NCBI RefSeq assembly: GCF_900188345.1
Contig: NZ_FZOD01000043.1
Span: 22,202-86,201 of the forward strand
Direction: 5' to 3'
DNA: 64,000 nucleotides
Source of the DNA: Streptosporangium subroseum
Lineage (GTDB): Bacteria; Actinomycetota; Actinomycetes; Streptosporangiales; Streptosporangiaceae
Shown: in pieces, positions 17,118 to 26,258 of the stretch
How the letters are laid out: each line of letters begins with the position of its first letter
Position numbering within the stretch: position 1 is the first letter of the stretch
The notes under the pieces: model-generated
What the model was told of the DNA's origin: nothing
The model's input: the letters and a program-made list of their open reading frames with translations, nothing else
The model's database searches: none
Position numbers and translations under genes: made by a program

Positions 17118-18518
17118 TCACATGTTGATCATGTGACCTGCCAGGCCGTGGATCGCCTCCTTGACCGCTTCGCCGAGCGTGGGGTGAGCGTGCACGTTCC
17201 GCGCCACCTCGTGAACCGTCAGGTCCCACCGCTGGGCCAGCGTCAGTTCGGGCAGCAACTCGGTGACCTCGGGCCCGATCAGGTGGGCGCCGATCAGCTC
17301 CCCGTGCTCGCCGTCGCTGAGGATCTTGACAAACCCCACCGCGTCCCCCAGGCCGTGAGCCTTGGCGTTGGCGCTGAACGGGAACTTGGCCACCTTCACG
17401 TCAAAGCCCAGCTCGCGGGCCTGCGCCTCGGTGAAGCCGAAGCTCGCGATCTGGGGCTGGCAGTACGTCGCCCGCGGGATCATCACATAGTCGAGCTCCA
17501 TCGTCTCCGCACCCGCGATGGTCTCCGCCGCGACGATCCCCATGGCCTCGGCGGCGTGCGCGAGCATCAGCTTGGCCGTCACGTCGCCGACGGCGAAGAT
17601 GTGCGGCACGTTCGTACGGCCCCGGCTGTCGATGTCGATGGCGCCACGCTCGGTGAGGGCCACCCCGGTGCGGTCGAGCCCGTACCCCTCGACACGCGGC
17701 TGGAAGCCGATCGCCTGCAGCACCTTGTCCGCCTCGAGGACCTGCTGCCGCCCGTCGCGTGAGACCGTCACGCGCACCTTGTCGCCGGAGTCGTCGATGG
17801 ACTCCACGCGCGTCGAGGTCAGCACCTCGACGCCGAGCCGCTTGTAGCGCCGGGCGAGCTCCGCCGAGACCTCCTCGTCCTCCAGGGGGACAAGGCGATC
17901 GAGGAACTCCACGATCGTCACCTTGACACCGTAGTTGTGCAGCACGTAGGCGAACTCGACGCCGATCGCGCCCGCACCCGCGATCACGATGCTCTCGGGA
18001 AGCGTCTCGCTGAGGATCTGCTCCTCGTAGGTCACCACCCGCTCCGTCACCGACGTCCCCGGCAGCAGCCTCGTGGTCGCGCCCGTCGCGATGATGCAGT
18101 GGTCGAACGTGAGCGTCTCGGTGCCGCCGCCGTTGCGGGCCACCTCCAGCGTGTTGGCGTCGGTGAACGTGCCGCTGCCGTCGTACTCGGTGATGCCGTT
18201 CTTCTTCATCAGGTAGTGCACGCCCTTGACGCGCCCGTCGGAGACCTTACGGCTGCGCTTGAAGGCCTCGCCGTAGTCGAAGGTGACCGTGCCCTCGACG
18301 TGGATGCCGAACGTACCGGCCTCGCGCGTGAACAAGTAGGCGAGTTCGGCGTTGCGCAGCAGCGCCTTGGAGGGAATGCATCCCACGTTGAGGCAGACGC
18401 CGCCCCAATAACGCTTCTCGACGACTGCGACGCTGAGCCCCAGCTGGGCGGCTCGGATCGCGGCCACGTATCCTCCGGAGCCCGCCCCGAGGATCACGAC
18501 GTCATAGTGAATGCTCAT
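17118..18518 (-). CDS. lpdA: Dihydrolipoyl dehydrogenase (E3)
   Basis: This 466-residue flavoprotein reoxidises dihydrolipoyl groups of 2-oxo acid dehydrogenases with NAD. It has the FAD motif VVILGAGSGGYVAA, the redox disulfide Cys42/Cys47 in GGVCLNVGCIPSK, the NAD motif IVIAGAGAIGVEFA and the C-terminal HAHPTLGEAV with the active-site His and Glu. I chose the ATG at 18518, where homology begins; no clear ribosome site precedes it, so a leaderless or weakly initiated mRNA is possible. It is unlinked to the E1/E2 operon 10 kb away but is its likely partner. Confidence 0.93.
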   Translation of the reverse strand: MSIHYDVVILGAGSGGYVAAIRAAQLGLSVAVVEKRYWGGVCLNVGCIPSKALLRNAELAYLFTREAGTFGIHVEGTVTFDYGEAFKRSRKVSDGRVKGVHYLMKKNGITEYDGSGTFTDANTLEVARNGGGTETLTFDHCIIATGATTRLLPGTSVTERVVTYEEQILSETLPESIVIAGAGAIGVEFAYVLHNYGVKVTIVEFLDRLVPLEDEEVSAELARRYKRLGVEVLTSTRVESIDDSGDKVRVTVSRDGRQQVLEADKVLQAIGFQPRVEGYGLDRTGVALTERGAIDIDSRGRTNVPHIFAVGDVTAKLMLAHAAEAMGIVAAETIAGAETMELDYVMIPRATYCQPQIASFGFTEAQARELGFDVKVAKFPFSANAKAHGLGDAVGFVKILSDGEHGELIGAHLIGPEVTELLPELTLAQRWDLTVHEVARNVHAHPTLGEAVKEAIHGLAGHMINM

Positions 18519-18694
18519 GGTTCGGAGACTATTCAACGCGGGGTCACCGGGTTCACAAAGGGGGGTGTCACACACCCGCTATCCGTACTGGCGGCATACG
18601 GGATAATTAGATCGTTCGGGGGGAACCTCGCCCGTAGGGCGTGGGCCGGCAAATCGGGGGTCTTCCAAGGGCTCCCCAAGACACGGAGGCCACC

Positions 18695-20749
18695 GTGCCG
18701 ACCATTGAGCCGACGAGCACGTCCATCGAGGAGCGCACCAAACAGGAACCGTACCTGCCACCGGCGACGCAGCCGGTCCGCACGGTTGTCTGGGTGATGC
18801 ATCTGGCGTTACCGATGGCCGGGCTCTGGCTGCTGCTGGCCAACCCCGAGAGACTCGACATCATGTGGCAGGACAATCCCAGCCACTTCTGGTTGATCAT
18901 CGCCGTGGCGGGGATCAACGTGGTCCTGGGCGCCATGATCAATCAGGCGTCGACCCGGCGAGCCGACGCCCGTCTGTTCCTTGTCTCGCTGGTGTTCCTG
19001 GGCACCGCGGGATTCTTCCTGATGCACGGCCTGGCCACGCCGAAGATAATCCTGGACGGACCGAACTACGGGTTCGACCTGGCCCATCCGGTCGGTCTGC
19101 TCGTCGCCTCGATACTCGCGTTCGTCTCGGCGCTGCCGCTGAACGAGCGGGCGGCCCGGGCCGTGCTGAGGTCGCAGGCGTGGCTGAGCGTCGGGCTCGT
19201 CCTCCTGCTCGCCGCCTGGGGATTCGCCTCCCTCGTGTCGGGCCTGACCCCGCTGAGCAGCAAGTCTCCGCCCCAGGGCGCCGGCCTCGGCGGATTCGAG
19301 CTGATCGGGGTCGCCCTGTACGTGGCCGCGGCCATCATGATGTTCCAGCTCCACCGCAAGCGCCCGGCGGCCATGCTGATCAGCCTGGTCACCGCCTACG
19401 CGCTGCTCGCCGAGGCGATGATCGCCGGAATGTCCCACCACAACTGGCACCTGTCGTGGTGGCTGTGGCACATCCTGCTGACCCTGGCCTTCGGCTTCGT
19501 CGCCTACAGCGCCTACATGCAGTTCCGACGAGAGGGCACGAGCGCGGGACTGTTCGACTCGGTGGCGCTGTCCGCGACGGTCAAAAAGATCAGAGCCGAC
19601 TACGAGGCGGCCCTGGAGGAGCTCGTCGGCCACCTCAGGAACAGCGAGGAGAGCAAGGTCCCGATCGCGAACAGGCTGGCGGGCAAGTTCGGGCTCACCG
19701 AGGCGCAGGCCGCGGTGCTCGACCGGGCCGGCGAGGCGCTCGCCAACGAGCGGGAGCTGTCGGAACGGCTCGCCGCACTGGTCGACACGGGCAACCAGGC
19801 CCGCGTCGGCCTGCCCGAGGGCGAGATGCTGGCCCAGGGCCTTGAGCGCGTACGGCAGGCGTATGGGGACGTGCGCATCGAGCTGGTCGCGGACGGGCGG
19901 TTCACCGTCGGCGAGGAGGAATATTCCAAGCAGGACTTCCCGGACAACCAGCCGCTCCGGCGTGAGGGAAAGGTCATCCACCCGCTCACCGTCAAGGGCG
20001 TGCTCGCCGGCGCGCTGGAGGTGCCGGTGGGCAGGACCCCGCAGGACGAGGCACTCGCCGCCACGCTGGCCAGCCAGATGTCCATCTCCCTGGAGAACGC
20101 CCGGCTCTATCAGGAGCTGTCGACCCTGTTCCGGCAGTACATGTCCCCGGACGTGGCGAACTCCCTGCTGGCCGATCCGCAGACCGCGGCGCTCGGCGGC
20201 AAGCTGGTCGAGCTGACCGCGCTCTTCGCCGACCTCAAGGGCTTCACCAGCTTCTCCGAGCAGGCGGCGCCCGGCGAGATCGTCGAGATGCTGAACCGGT
20301 ACCACACGGCGGCCGTGCCCATCGTGCTCGGCAACGGCGGCACGATCGTGCAGTTCGTGGGTGACGCGATGCTGGCGCTGTTCAACGCGCCCGCCGAGCA
20401 GCCCGATCACGCCCTGGCCGCGGCGAGGGCCGCCCTGGCCATGCAGGAGGCGGCCGAGGCGATCGCCGAGGGGATGCCGGGCTATCCTCGGTTCCGGATC
20501 GGGGTCAACACCGGGCTCGCGCTGGTCGGCAACATCGGCAGTCCCGAGCTGCGCGGATTCAACGCGATGGGCGACTGCGTGAACGTGGCGGCCCGGCTGG
20601 AAGGCGTCGCCGATCCCGGTACGGTCGTGATAGGCCAGAGCACCCTCGACCAGATCGGCCCCGGGGCCACGACCCAGGCACTGGGCTGGCTCAACCTCAA
20701 GGGCAAGGAACAATCTGTCAACGCCTATGTACTTTCTGCGTTGCCGTAG
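18695..20749 (+). CDS. Membrane-anchored class III nucleotide cyclase
   Basis: This 684-residue protein has about eight hydrophobic segments in residues 25-290, a coiled/GAF-like middle (~300-485) and a class III cyclase domain from ~500. Metal-binding Asp513 (FADLKGFT) and Asp557 (GDAMLALFN) are present, as are the transition-state Asn630 and Arg634 (GDCVNVAARLE). The two substrate-selecting positions hold Gln553 (TIVQFVGD) and Asn623 (FNAMGD) instead of the usual Lys and Asp/Thr. It makes cAMP or a related cyclic nucleotide. I chose the GTG at 18695 (CGGAGG upstream). A CRP-family gene follows 57 bases downstream, so the two probably form a signalling pair. Confidence 0.88.
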   Translation: MPTIEPTSTSIEERTKQEPYLPPATQPVRTVVWVMHLALPMAGLWLLLANPERLDIMWQDNPSHFWLIIAVAGINVVLGAMINQASTRRADARLFLVSLVFLGTAGFFLMHGLATPKIILDGPNYGFDLAHPVGLLVASILAFVSALPLNERAARAVLRSQAWLSVGLVLLLAAWGFASLVSGLTPLSSKSPPQGAGLGGFELIGVALYVAAAIMMFQLHRKRPAAMLISLVTAYALLAEAMIAGMSHHNWHLSWWLWHILLTLAFGFVAYSAYMQFRREGTSAGLFDSVALSATVKKIRADYEAALEELVGHLRNSEESKVPIANRLAGKFGLTEAQAAVLDRAGEALANERELSERLAALVDTGNQARVGLPEGEMLAQGLERVRQAYGDVRIELVADGRFTVGEEEYSKQDFPDNQPLRREGKVIHPLTVKGVLAGALEVPVGRTPQDEALAATLASQMSISLENARLYQELSTLFRQYMSPDVANSLLADPQTAALGGKLVELTALFADLKGFTSFSEQAAPGEIVEMLNRYHTAAVPIVLGNGGTIVQFVGDAMLALFNAPAEQPDHALAAARAALAMQEAAEAIAEGMPGYPRFRIGVNTGLALVGNIGSPELRGFNAMGDCVNVAARLEGVADPGTVVIGQSTLDQIGPGATTQALGWLNLKGKEQSVNAYVLSALP

Positions 20750-20806
20750 AAATGCCTTTTGGCGCGTGAGCCGTACGAAGATAATCGAGATCGCCAGGAG
20801 GTGCTC

Positions 20807-21475
20807 ATGAGTTCCACCCCCGAACCGGGCGAATTTGTCACTCGCCTCACCGAAGACGAAATCACCGCTCTGTACGCGGCCGGGCGGCCCCGGAAGTGGG
20901 AGAGGGGGGCGACGATATGCACCGAGGGCGACGTGTCCGACTGGGTGCTCGTCCTCACCTCGGGCCGCGTCAAGGTCTCCTCGCACACCGAGGGCGGGAG
21001 CGAGGTCGTCCTCGCGGTGCGCGGGCCCGGCGCGCTGCTCGGCGAGTTCGCGGCCATCGACGGCCTGCCGCGATCGGCCACGGTCACCGCGCTGGAGCCG
21101 GTCGAGGGCGTCACCATCCGCGACTTCTCCGGCTACCTGCATGATCATGGCCGGGTCGCGGTGATGTTGATGCAGATGGTGACCGGCAAGTTGCGCGACG
21201 CCGACCGCAAGCGGATCGAGTACGGCGCGTTCGACACCACGGGCCGGGTGGCGACCCGGCTGCTCGAACTCGCCGAGCGGTACGGAGAGATGTCCAACGG
21301 CGCGGTCCGGGTGGCGCTGCCACTTTCTCAGGACGAGCTGGCCGGCTGGACCGGAGCCTCCCGCGAGGCGGTCAGCAAGGCCCTGCGCTCGCTGCGGGAC
21401 CGCGGCCTGATCGAGACCGGCCGCCGTCGAGTGATCGTCCACGACATGGAGGGCCTGCGCAAACGAGCTCGCTGA
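20807..21475 (+). CDS. CRP/FNR-family cyclic-nucleotide-type regulator
   Basis: This 222-residue protein has an N-terminal cyclic-nucleotide-binding barrel with GALLGEFAAIDGLPRSATV, which keeps the Glu and Arg that bind the ribose-phosphate of cAMP in CRP. A dimer helix follows and a C-terminal winged helix with LSQDELAGWTGASREAVSKALRSLRDRGLI. The ATG has AGGAGG 4 bases upstream. It lies directly after the cyclase gene on the same strand, so it is likely the receptor for that cyclase's product. A 36-bp tandem repeat follows its stop. Confidence 0.88.
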   Translation: MSSTPEPGEFVTRLTEDEITALYAAGRPRKWERGATICTEGDVSDWVLVLTSGRVKVSSHTEGGSEVVLAVRGPGALLGEFAAIDGLPRSATVTALEPVEGVTIRDFSGYLHDHGRVAVMLMQMVTGKLRDADRKRIEYGAFDTTGRVATRLLELAERYGEMSNGAVRVALPLSQDELAGWTGASREAVSKALRSLRDRGLIETGRRRVIVHDMEGLRKRAR

Positions 21476-21498
21476 CCCCGGTTGCACGACCGTCCCGG

Positions 21499-21606
21499 GT
21501 GACGGAGGTGACCGGCTTGCACGAGCGTGACCACGTAACGGAGGTGACCGGCTTGCACGAGCGTGACCACGTAACGGAGGTGACCGGCTTGTACGAGCGT
21601 GACCAG
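21499..21606. repeat. Three tandem copies of a 36-bp repeat
   Basis: Copies at 21499-21534, 21535-21570 and 21571-21606 share GGAGGTGACCGGCTTG.ACG followed by AGCGTGACCA; they differ at few positions. A decayed fourth copy may precede them. They are directly tandem with no spacers. Confidence 0.85.
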
Positions 21607-21701
21607 GTGATGGAGATGGCCGGCGAGAAATGCGCGTCGCGGGCCGGAGGAAACGCACGCGATCTCCCTGAGGTTTAACGTGCGTCTCCCCGAGGATTAA
21701 C

Positions 21702-21712
21702 GTACGGCGTAC
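21702..21712. promoter_or_regulatory. GTACGNCGTAC operator-like site before the first DHA2 exporter
   Basis: GTACGGCGTAC lies 16 bases before the ATG of the MFS gene at 21728. The same palindrome occurs in the TetR/MFS intergenic gap at 24637-24647. Just upstream are two near repeats, GGTTTAACGTGCG and GGATTAACGTACG. Confidence 0.5.
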
Positions 21713-21727
21713 ATCAGACTGGGATCC

Positions 21728-23212
21728 ATGGTCGCAATAGCCCAAGACCTACCTGGATCCCCCGAATACATATCCAAACTCCGCTACGCGTGGCGGGTCT
21801 GCTCGGTCACCAGCCTTGGCCTGGTGATGATCGGCATATCCGGAAGCACACTCAACGTGGCCCTTCCCACCGTGGTCAGGCACTTCCACGCGGACGCCTT
21901 CGCCGCCGGATGGGTCCTGCTGGCGTTTTTGCTCGTCAACACCGCCACGCTGGTGTTCTTCGGCCGGGTGGCCGACCTGCTCGGACGCAGAGAGATCTAC
22001 CTGGCCGGATTTGTCCTCTTCACGCTGGGTTCGCTGCTGGCCGGGCTGTCGCCCGGCATCTGGTTCCTGATCGGGATGCGGGCGGTTCAGGCCGTCGGGG
22101 CGGCGATGGTCCTGGCGAACGGGACCGTGATCATCACTGACGCCTTCCCGCCCGACCGGCTCAGCCAGGGCATGGGCGTCTACATCGGCACACTCTCGGT
22201 CGCCCAGCTCGCCGGCCCCACCCTGGGCGGGCTCGTCGCCGAGACAGCGGGCTGGCAGTGGATCTTCTGGGTGAACGTGCCCGCCGGACTGATCGCCCTC
22301 ATCTGGGGCGCGTTCACCCTCCGCCGGGTCCACAGGGGGCCGCGCCGGCCGGTGGACGCGCTGGGCAACCTGATCGTGTTCGCCGCCCTCTCCTCCGCTC
22401 TCGTCGCGCTGTCCGAGGCGGGGTCGCGAGGCCTGTCCAGCCCGGTCGTGATCGTCGGCGCGTCCATCGCGGTGCTCCTCGTCCCGGTTCTGATCGTCGT
22501 GGAACGCCGGGCGTCCCACCCCGTGCTGGACGTGCGGCTGTTCGGCGAACGCATGCTGGCCTTCGCCAACCTCGCCTCCTTCTGCAACGCGCTGGCCCGC
22601 GCGGCGCTGATCCTGCTGGTCGCCCTCTACTTCCAGACGGCCATGGGCGTCGACGCCGTCACGGCCGCCCTGGGTGTGCTGCCGGTCCCGATCGGCATGG
22701 CCCTCGCCTCCCCGATCACGGGCGCCCTCGGACGCCGGGTCCCTCCCTACGCCCTGTCCGTCGGGGGGTCCCTGCTGAGCGCGACCGGGCTGGGGGTGCT
22801 GCTGGTCAGCACCGATCCCGGCACGCCGTACTGGATCATCGGGGCGGGCCTGTTCCTCTGCGGTTGCGGCAGCGGCACCTTCCTCACCGGCAACACCACG
22901 CAGGTCATGACCGCCCTGCCCGCCGGGAGCCTCGGCGTGGTGAACGGCTTCCGCATCATGATCATGAATGTCGGGGCCGTGCTCAGCGTCGCCCTCACCC
23001 TGAGCGTCCTCACCGGCTCGGTCAGCGCCGAACTGCGCGGGCAGGTCTACGCGGGCACGCTGTCCCGCGTGTCACCCGTCGCCGTGGATCAGCTCATGAC
23101 GGGCTTCCAGAAAACCTACTCCGTCCTGTTCGCCGTCGCCCTCTGCGGAGCCCTCTTCGCGAGCCTGGCCCGCTCACGGACCGCTGTCCGAAAGGTGGGT
23201 AATGGTGAGTAA
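21728..23212 (+). CDS. DHA2-family MFS exporter
   Basis: This 494-residue protein has about 14 hydrophobic segments, the size of DHA2 (EmrB/QacA-like) proton-driven drug exporters. Typical marks are LNVALPTVVRHF in helix 1, GRVADLLGRREIYLAGF in the first loop, RAVQAVGAAMVLANG (motif C region) and LAGPTLGGLVAE. The ATG at 21728 has no clear ribosome site; the transcript may be short-leadered. The upstream GTACGGCGTAC site suggests control by the TetR gene at 23923-24600. Substrate unknown. Confidence 0.87.
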   Translation: MVAIAQDLPGSPEYISKLRYAWRVCSVTSLGLVMIGISGSTLNVALPTVVRHFHADAFAAGWVLLAFLLVNTATLVFFGRVADLLGRREIYLAGFVLFTLGSLLAGLSPGIWFLIGMRAVQAVGAAMVLANGTVIITDAFPPDRLSQGMGVYIGTLSVAQLAGPTLGGLVAETAGWQWIFWVNVPAGLIALIWGAFTLRRVHRGPRRPVDALGNLIVFAALSSALVALSEAGSRGLSSPVVIVGASIAVLLVPVLIVVERRASHPVLDVRLFGERMLAFANLASFCNALARAALILLVALYFQTAMGVDAVTAALGVLPVPIGMALASPITGALGRRVPPYALSVGGSLLSATGLGVLLVSTDPGTPYWIIGAGLFLCGCGSGTFLTGNTTQVMTALPAGSLGVVNGFRIMIMNVGAVLSVALTLSVLTGSVSAELRGQVYAGTLSRVSPVAVDQLMTGFQKTYSVLFAVALCGALFASLARSRTAVRKVGNGE

Positions 23213-23325
23213 TAAATTGGAATCAACGAGATGGCGACCATGAAGCGGGTATGACTGGCCGCGCGGCGGAAAATCACTAATTGGCACTCGACGAACAGCG
23301 GGCGCCCTTTTTCGGGGGAATTGGA

Positions 23326-23823
23326 ATGCGTAGTCGAGTGCTGGTCATTCTTGCCTTCTGTACGGCCGTGCCCGCGCTGAGTGTTTCCAGCGCCCTGGCA
23401 CACGCGGACGGCGTTCTCGCGGCCGTCTCGTCCGGGCCCGACGACAAGGACGCCCAGCAGCCGGGCAGGCACGATTTTTCCACCGGCATTTCGGTACGCG
23501 TGCTCGCTCCCACACCCACACCCACGCCCTCCCCGACCTATTCCGGCTACTCCGGGTCCGGCAACTCGAACTCCGTGAACGTCCAGTCCGGTGGATCGGA
23601 CTCGACGGGCTCCGGATCCGACGGTTCGTGCTCGGTCGGCTCCGGACGCGGCGGCCCCTGCTCCGTGAACTCCGGGACCGGCGAGGGTCCCGCCCTGCCG
23701 TTCACCGGGGTCGACGGCCGGCAGCTGATGATCCGGGTCCTGACGGGGATGGGAGCCGTCCTGTTCGGCGCCGCCCTGGTCTGGCTGTCCATCCGGCGCC
23801 GCCGCTTCCACGGCAGAGCCTGA
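23326..23823 (+). CDS. Sortase-type cell-wall protein with LPFTG signal
   Basis: This 165-residue protein has a signal peptide (MRSRVLVILAFCTAVPALSV..), a Pro/Thr then Ser/Gly-rich low-complexity middle with two Cys, and a C-terminal sorting signal: LPFTG, a hydrophobic helix and RRRR. It should be anchored to peptidoglycan by a sortase. No sortase gene is in the window. The ATG at 23326 begins the signal peptide. It is a small surface protein of unknown role between two DHA2 exporters. Confidence 0.78.
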   Translation: MRSRVLVILAFCTAVPALSVSSALAHADGVLAAVSSGPDDKDAQQPGRHDFSTGISVRVLAPTPTPTPSPTYSGYSGSGNSNSVNVQSGGSDSTGSGSDGSCSVGSGRGGPCSVNSGTGEGPALPFTGVDGRQLMIRVLTGMGAVLFGAALVWLSIRRRRFHGRA

Positions 23824-23922
23824 CCTCTCCACCGCATCGCCCGTCCACACGGCGTTACGGCTCAATCCTCGCCATGGGCGCCGCCGTCTCCACCCGTCCC
23901 CCGTCCACCCGGCGTCACGGCG

Positions 23923-24600
23923 TCAACCGTCACCGCGGCGGAGGGACAGGCTCTCGATGCCTGCCACGAGGAGGTCGACGCCGAAGGTGTCGTACAGATC
24001 GGCGCTGCCACCCTCGACGAGGGGAACGGCCATCTCCACGATGTGCGGGTAGACGTCCGGGGGCAGTGACTGGAAGTTGACGCGCCTGAGACGCAGGTTC
24101 TCGGCCCTCTCCTGGTCCGACAGACCGGGACTGCGACGGCTCATCGGACCGGCGGCCAGGGCTATCGCTCCCTGGAGCAGGTATTTGGAGATCAGGCAGC
24201 TCTCCTCGTAGGAGAACCGGGCCTGTATGGCCAGGCCGAGGCTGGTGTCCCACACCCGCAGAAAATTGGGCACCGCCATGTGGTCCACCTCGCTCAGCAC
24301 CTCCGCCGCGCAGGGGTGACGCCGGAGCACCCTGACGAGACCGCTGACGAGCTCGCGAAGCTGATCCTGCCAGGGACTGGCGTAGTCCTCCTCGATCACG
24401 AACCCTTCGACCAGGTGGTCGGCCATGCCGATGGCCAGTAGTTCCTTGTTCTTGAAGTGCCAGTACAGCGCCATCGGGGTGACCCCCAGCTCCTGGGCGA
24501 GCCGCCGGATGGTCACCGCCTGCAGCCCCTCGGCGTCGCCGATCTCCAGCGCCTGCTCGACGACCACCTCGCGCGTCAGTTTTCCCATCACATTTGACAA
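23923..24600 (-). CDS. TetR-family regulator, divergent from DHA2 exporter
   Basis: This regulator of about 225 residues has an N-terminal helix-turn-helix (VVEQALEIGDAEGLQAVTIRRLAQELGVTPMALYWHFKNKELL) and a C-terminal ligand domain of the TetR_C type. ATGs at 24600 and 24588 are both possible and neither has a ribosome site, so the mRNA may be nearly leaderless. It is divergent from the MFS gene at 24671, with three TACGTCGTA sites between, so it probably represses that exporter and itself, as TetR and QacR do. Confidence 0.88.
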   Translation of the reverse strand: MSNVMGKLTREVVVEQALEIGDAEGLQAVTIRRLAQELGVTPMALYWHFKNKELLAIGMADHLVEGFVIEEDYASPWQDQLRELVSGLVRVLRRHPCAAEVLSEVDHMAVPNFLRVWDTSLGLAIQARFSYEESCLISKYLLQGAIALAAGPMSRRSPGLSDQERAENLRLRRVNFQSLPPDVYPHIVEMAVPLVEGGSADLYDTFGVDLLVAGIESLSLRRGDG

Positions 24601-24603
24601 CTA

Positions 24604-24660
24604 TACGTCGTACGGGTTCCACTATGCGATGTACATGTACGTCGTACAAGTACGTCGTAG
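24604..24660. promoter_or_regulatory. Triple TACGTCGTA operator in divergent promoter
   Basis: TACGTCGTA occurs at 24604-24612, 24638-24646 and 24651-24659. The middle copy extends to the imperfect palindrome GTACGTCGTAC. A TTGACA hexamer at 24594-24599 could be the -35 of the exporter promoter. The sites cover the region between that hexamer and the exporter start, as expected for a repressor. Confidence 0.65.
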
Positions 24661-24670
24661 AGGAGTGGGA

Positions 24671-26107
24671 GTGACGGACAACCGCAGATGGTGGGCGCTG
24701 GGCGCGGTAGCGCTGGCCACCTTCATGACCTATCTCGACAACAACGTGGTCAATGTGGCCCTGCCGACCATCCAGCGAGACCTCGGGCTGAGCATCTCGG
24801 GGCTCGAATGGATCGTGAGCGGCTACATCCTGGTCTTCGCCGGGCTGATGCTGGCCGGCGGACGCCTGGCCGACGTCTTCGGGCGGCGGCGGATCTTCAT
24901 GATCGGCCTTGTCGTGTTCACCGTGGCATCGTTCGCCGCCGGGATGTCCACGGACGGCACCATGCTGGTCGCCGCCCGGGCGGTGCAGGGCGTGGGGGCC
25001 GCGTTCCTCACGCCCACCGCGCTCGCGTTGCTCACCTCGACCTTCCCCGACGCGAAAGAGCGCGCGACGGCGGTCGGCCTGTGGAGCGCGGTCGGCGCGC
25101 TGGCCCTCGCCCTCGGGCCGCTGACCGGCGGGTTGATCAGCGAGCGCTGGCACTGGGGCTGGATCTATCTGATCAACGTGCCGATCGGGATCGTGACCTT
25201 CGGGCTCGGGCTGTGGGCGATCAGGGTGCCCCCGCAGGATCGGGTACGGCGCAGCCTGGACGTTCCCGGCCTGGTGACATCGAGCCTGACGCTGTTCGCG
25301 CTGACCTACGGGCTGATCGAGGGCTCGGGGGCGGGATGGACCTCGCCGGAGATTCTGGGCGCGTTCGGGATCGCGGCGGCATCGGCGCTGGCGTTCGTGG
25401 TGACCGAGATCAGGAGCCGGGAGCCGATGATCGACCTGTCGCTGTTCAGGTCCCGGGTGTTCAGCGGGGGCACCCTGTCGATGGGGCTGTGGTCCTTCGG
25501 GGTGTTCGGAATCTACTTCTTCACCGCGCTGTACCTGCAGAACGCGCTGGGCTTCTCACCCCTGGAGGCCGGAGTCGCCTTCGTGCCGATGGCGCTGGTG
25601 ATGGCCGTGACCGCCGTCTTCGCTCCCAGGATCAGCCGGATCGCGGGAACCGCGCGGACCGTGGCGGCCGGGCTGCTGCTGATGGCCGTGGCGGTGTTCG
25701 GGATCTCGTTCATCGGGGAGGGCGGGTCGCTCGGCGACCTTCTGCCGTGGTTCCTGGTCTACGGACTGGGCGGCGGGCTGCTGGTGCCGCTCACCACCGC
25801 CATCCTGGGCACGCTTCCCGCGGGCCGGGCCGGGGTCGCCTCGGGTGTGCTGAACGTCTCACGGGAGATCTTCGGCCTGCTCGGGATCACGATCCTCGGG
25901 GCGATTCTCAGCGCCCGGCAGACCTCGCTCGTGGCGGACGGCGCCAAGCCGCTGACGGCCTTCCTGGAGGCCTACCAGTCCACACTGGTCATCGCGGCGG
26001 CCATCGTGCTGGTGGGCGTGCCGGTCAGCCTGTTCGCCCTGCGCACCCCGCAGCCGGCGGACCCGGAGACGACCGCCGCCGAGCGCCCCGCCGTACCCGT
26101 GGCGTAG
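24671..26107 (+). CDS. DHA2-family MFS exporter under TetR control
   Basis: This 478-residue protein has about 14 hydrophobic segments and strong DHA2 marks: MTYLDNNVVNVALPTIQRDLG in helix 1, WIVSGYILVFAGLMLAGGRLADVFGRRR, RAVQGVGAAFLTPTALALL and ALGPLTGGLISERWHWGWIYLINVPIG. The last motif set is typical of EmrB/QacA multidrug exporters. I chose the GTG at 24671 (AGGAG 5 bases upstream). Substrate unknown; the divergent TetR gene points to an inducing toxic compound. Confidence 0.9.
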   Translation: MTDNRRWWALGAVALATFMTYLDNNVVNVALPTIQRDLGLSISGLEWIVSGYILVFAGLMLAGGRLADVFGRRRIFMIGLVVFTVASFAAGMSTDGTMLVAARAVQGVGAAFLTPTALALLTSTFPDAKERATAVGLWSAVGALALALGPLTGGLISERWHWGWIYLINVPIGIVTFGLGLWAIRVPPQDRVRRSLDVPGLVTSSLTLFALTYGLIEGSGAGWTSPEILGAFGIAAASALAFVVTEIRSREPMIDLSLFRSRVFSGGTLSMGLWSFGVFGIYFFTALYLQNALGFSPLEAGVAFVPMALVMAVTAVFAPRISRIAGTARTVAAGLLLMAVAVFGISFIGEGGSLGDLLPWFLVYGLGGGLLVPLTTAILGTLPAGRAGVASGVLNVSREIFGLLGITILGAILSARQTSLVADGAKPLTAFLEAYQSTLVIAAAIVLVGVPVSLFALRTPQPADPETTAAERPAVPVA

Positions 26108-26215
26108 GAGGCGCGACGCGGAGAAAGCCGGGCGCCCGCCCACCGGTGGCGTGGGAGGCGCGGTGCGGAGAAAGCCGAGCGTCCGCCTGCCGGTGGCGTG
26201 GGAGGCGCGGAGAAG
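26101..26215. repeat. 47-bp tandem repeat spanning the exporter stop codon
   Basis: The word GGCGTRGGAGGCGCG recurs at 26101, 26148 and 26195, with GCGGAGAAAGCCG and a GYCCGCC block in between in the first two units. The first copy includes the last codons and stop of the MFS gene. Confidence 0.75.
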
Positions 26216-26258
26216 GCGGACGGCACCGTCCCCTGTCCCCTGTGTCCGCCCGCGGAAC

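Noticed and set aside
21499..21606. 36-bp repeats considered as a CRISPR array
   Set aside because: The copies are directly tandem with no unique spacers, and no cas genes are near. The same holds for 29065-29208.
18809..21745. Minus-strand open frame of 978 codons over the cyclase and CRP genes
   Set aside because: It is a GC-bias shadow: composition is Arg/Gly/Asp/Val-rich without domains, and both plus-strand genes have clear catalytic motifs and ribosome sites.
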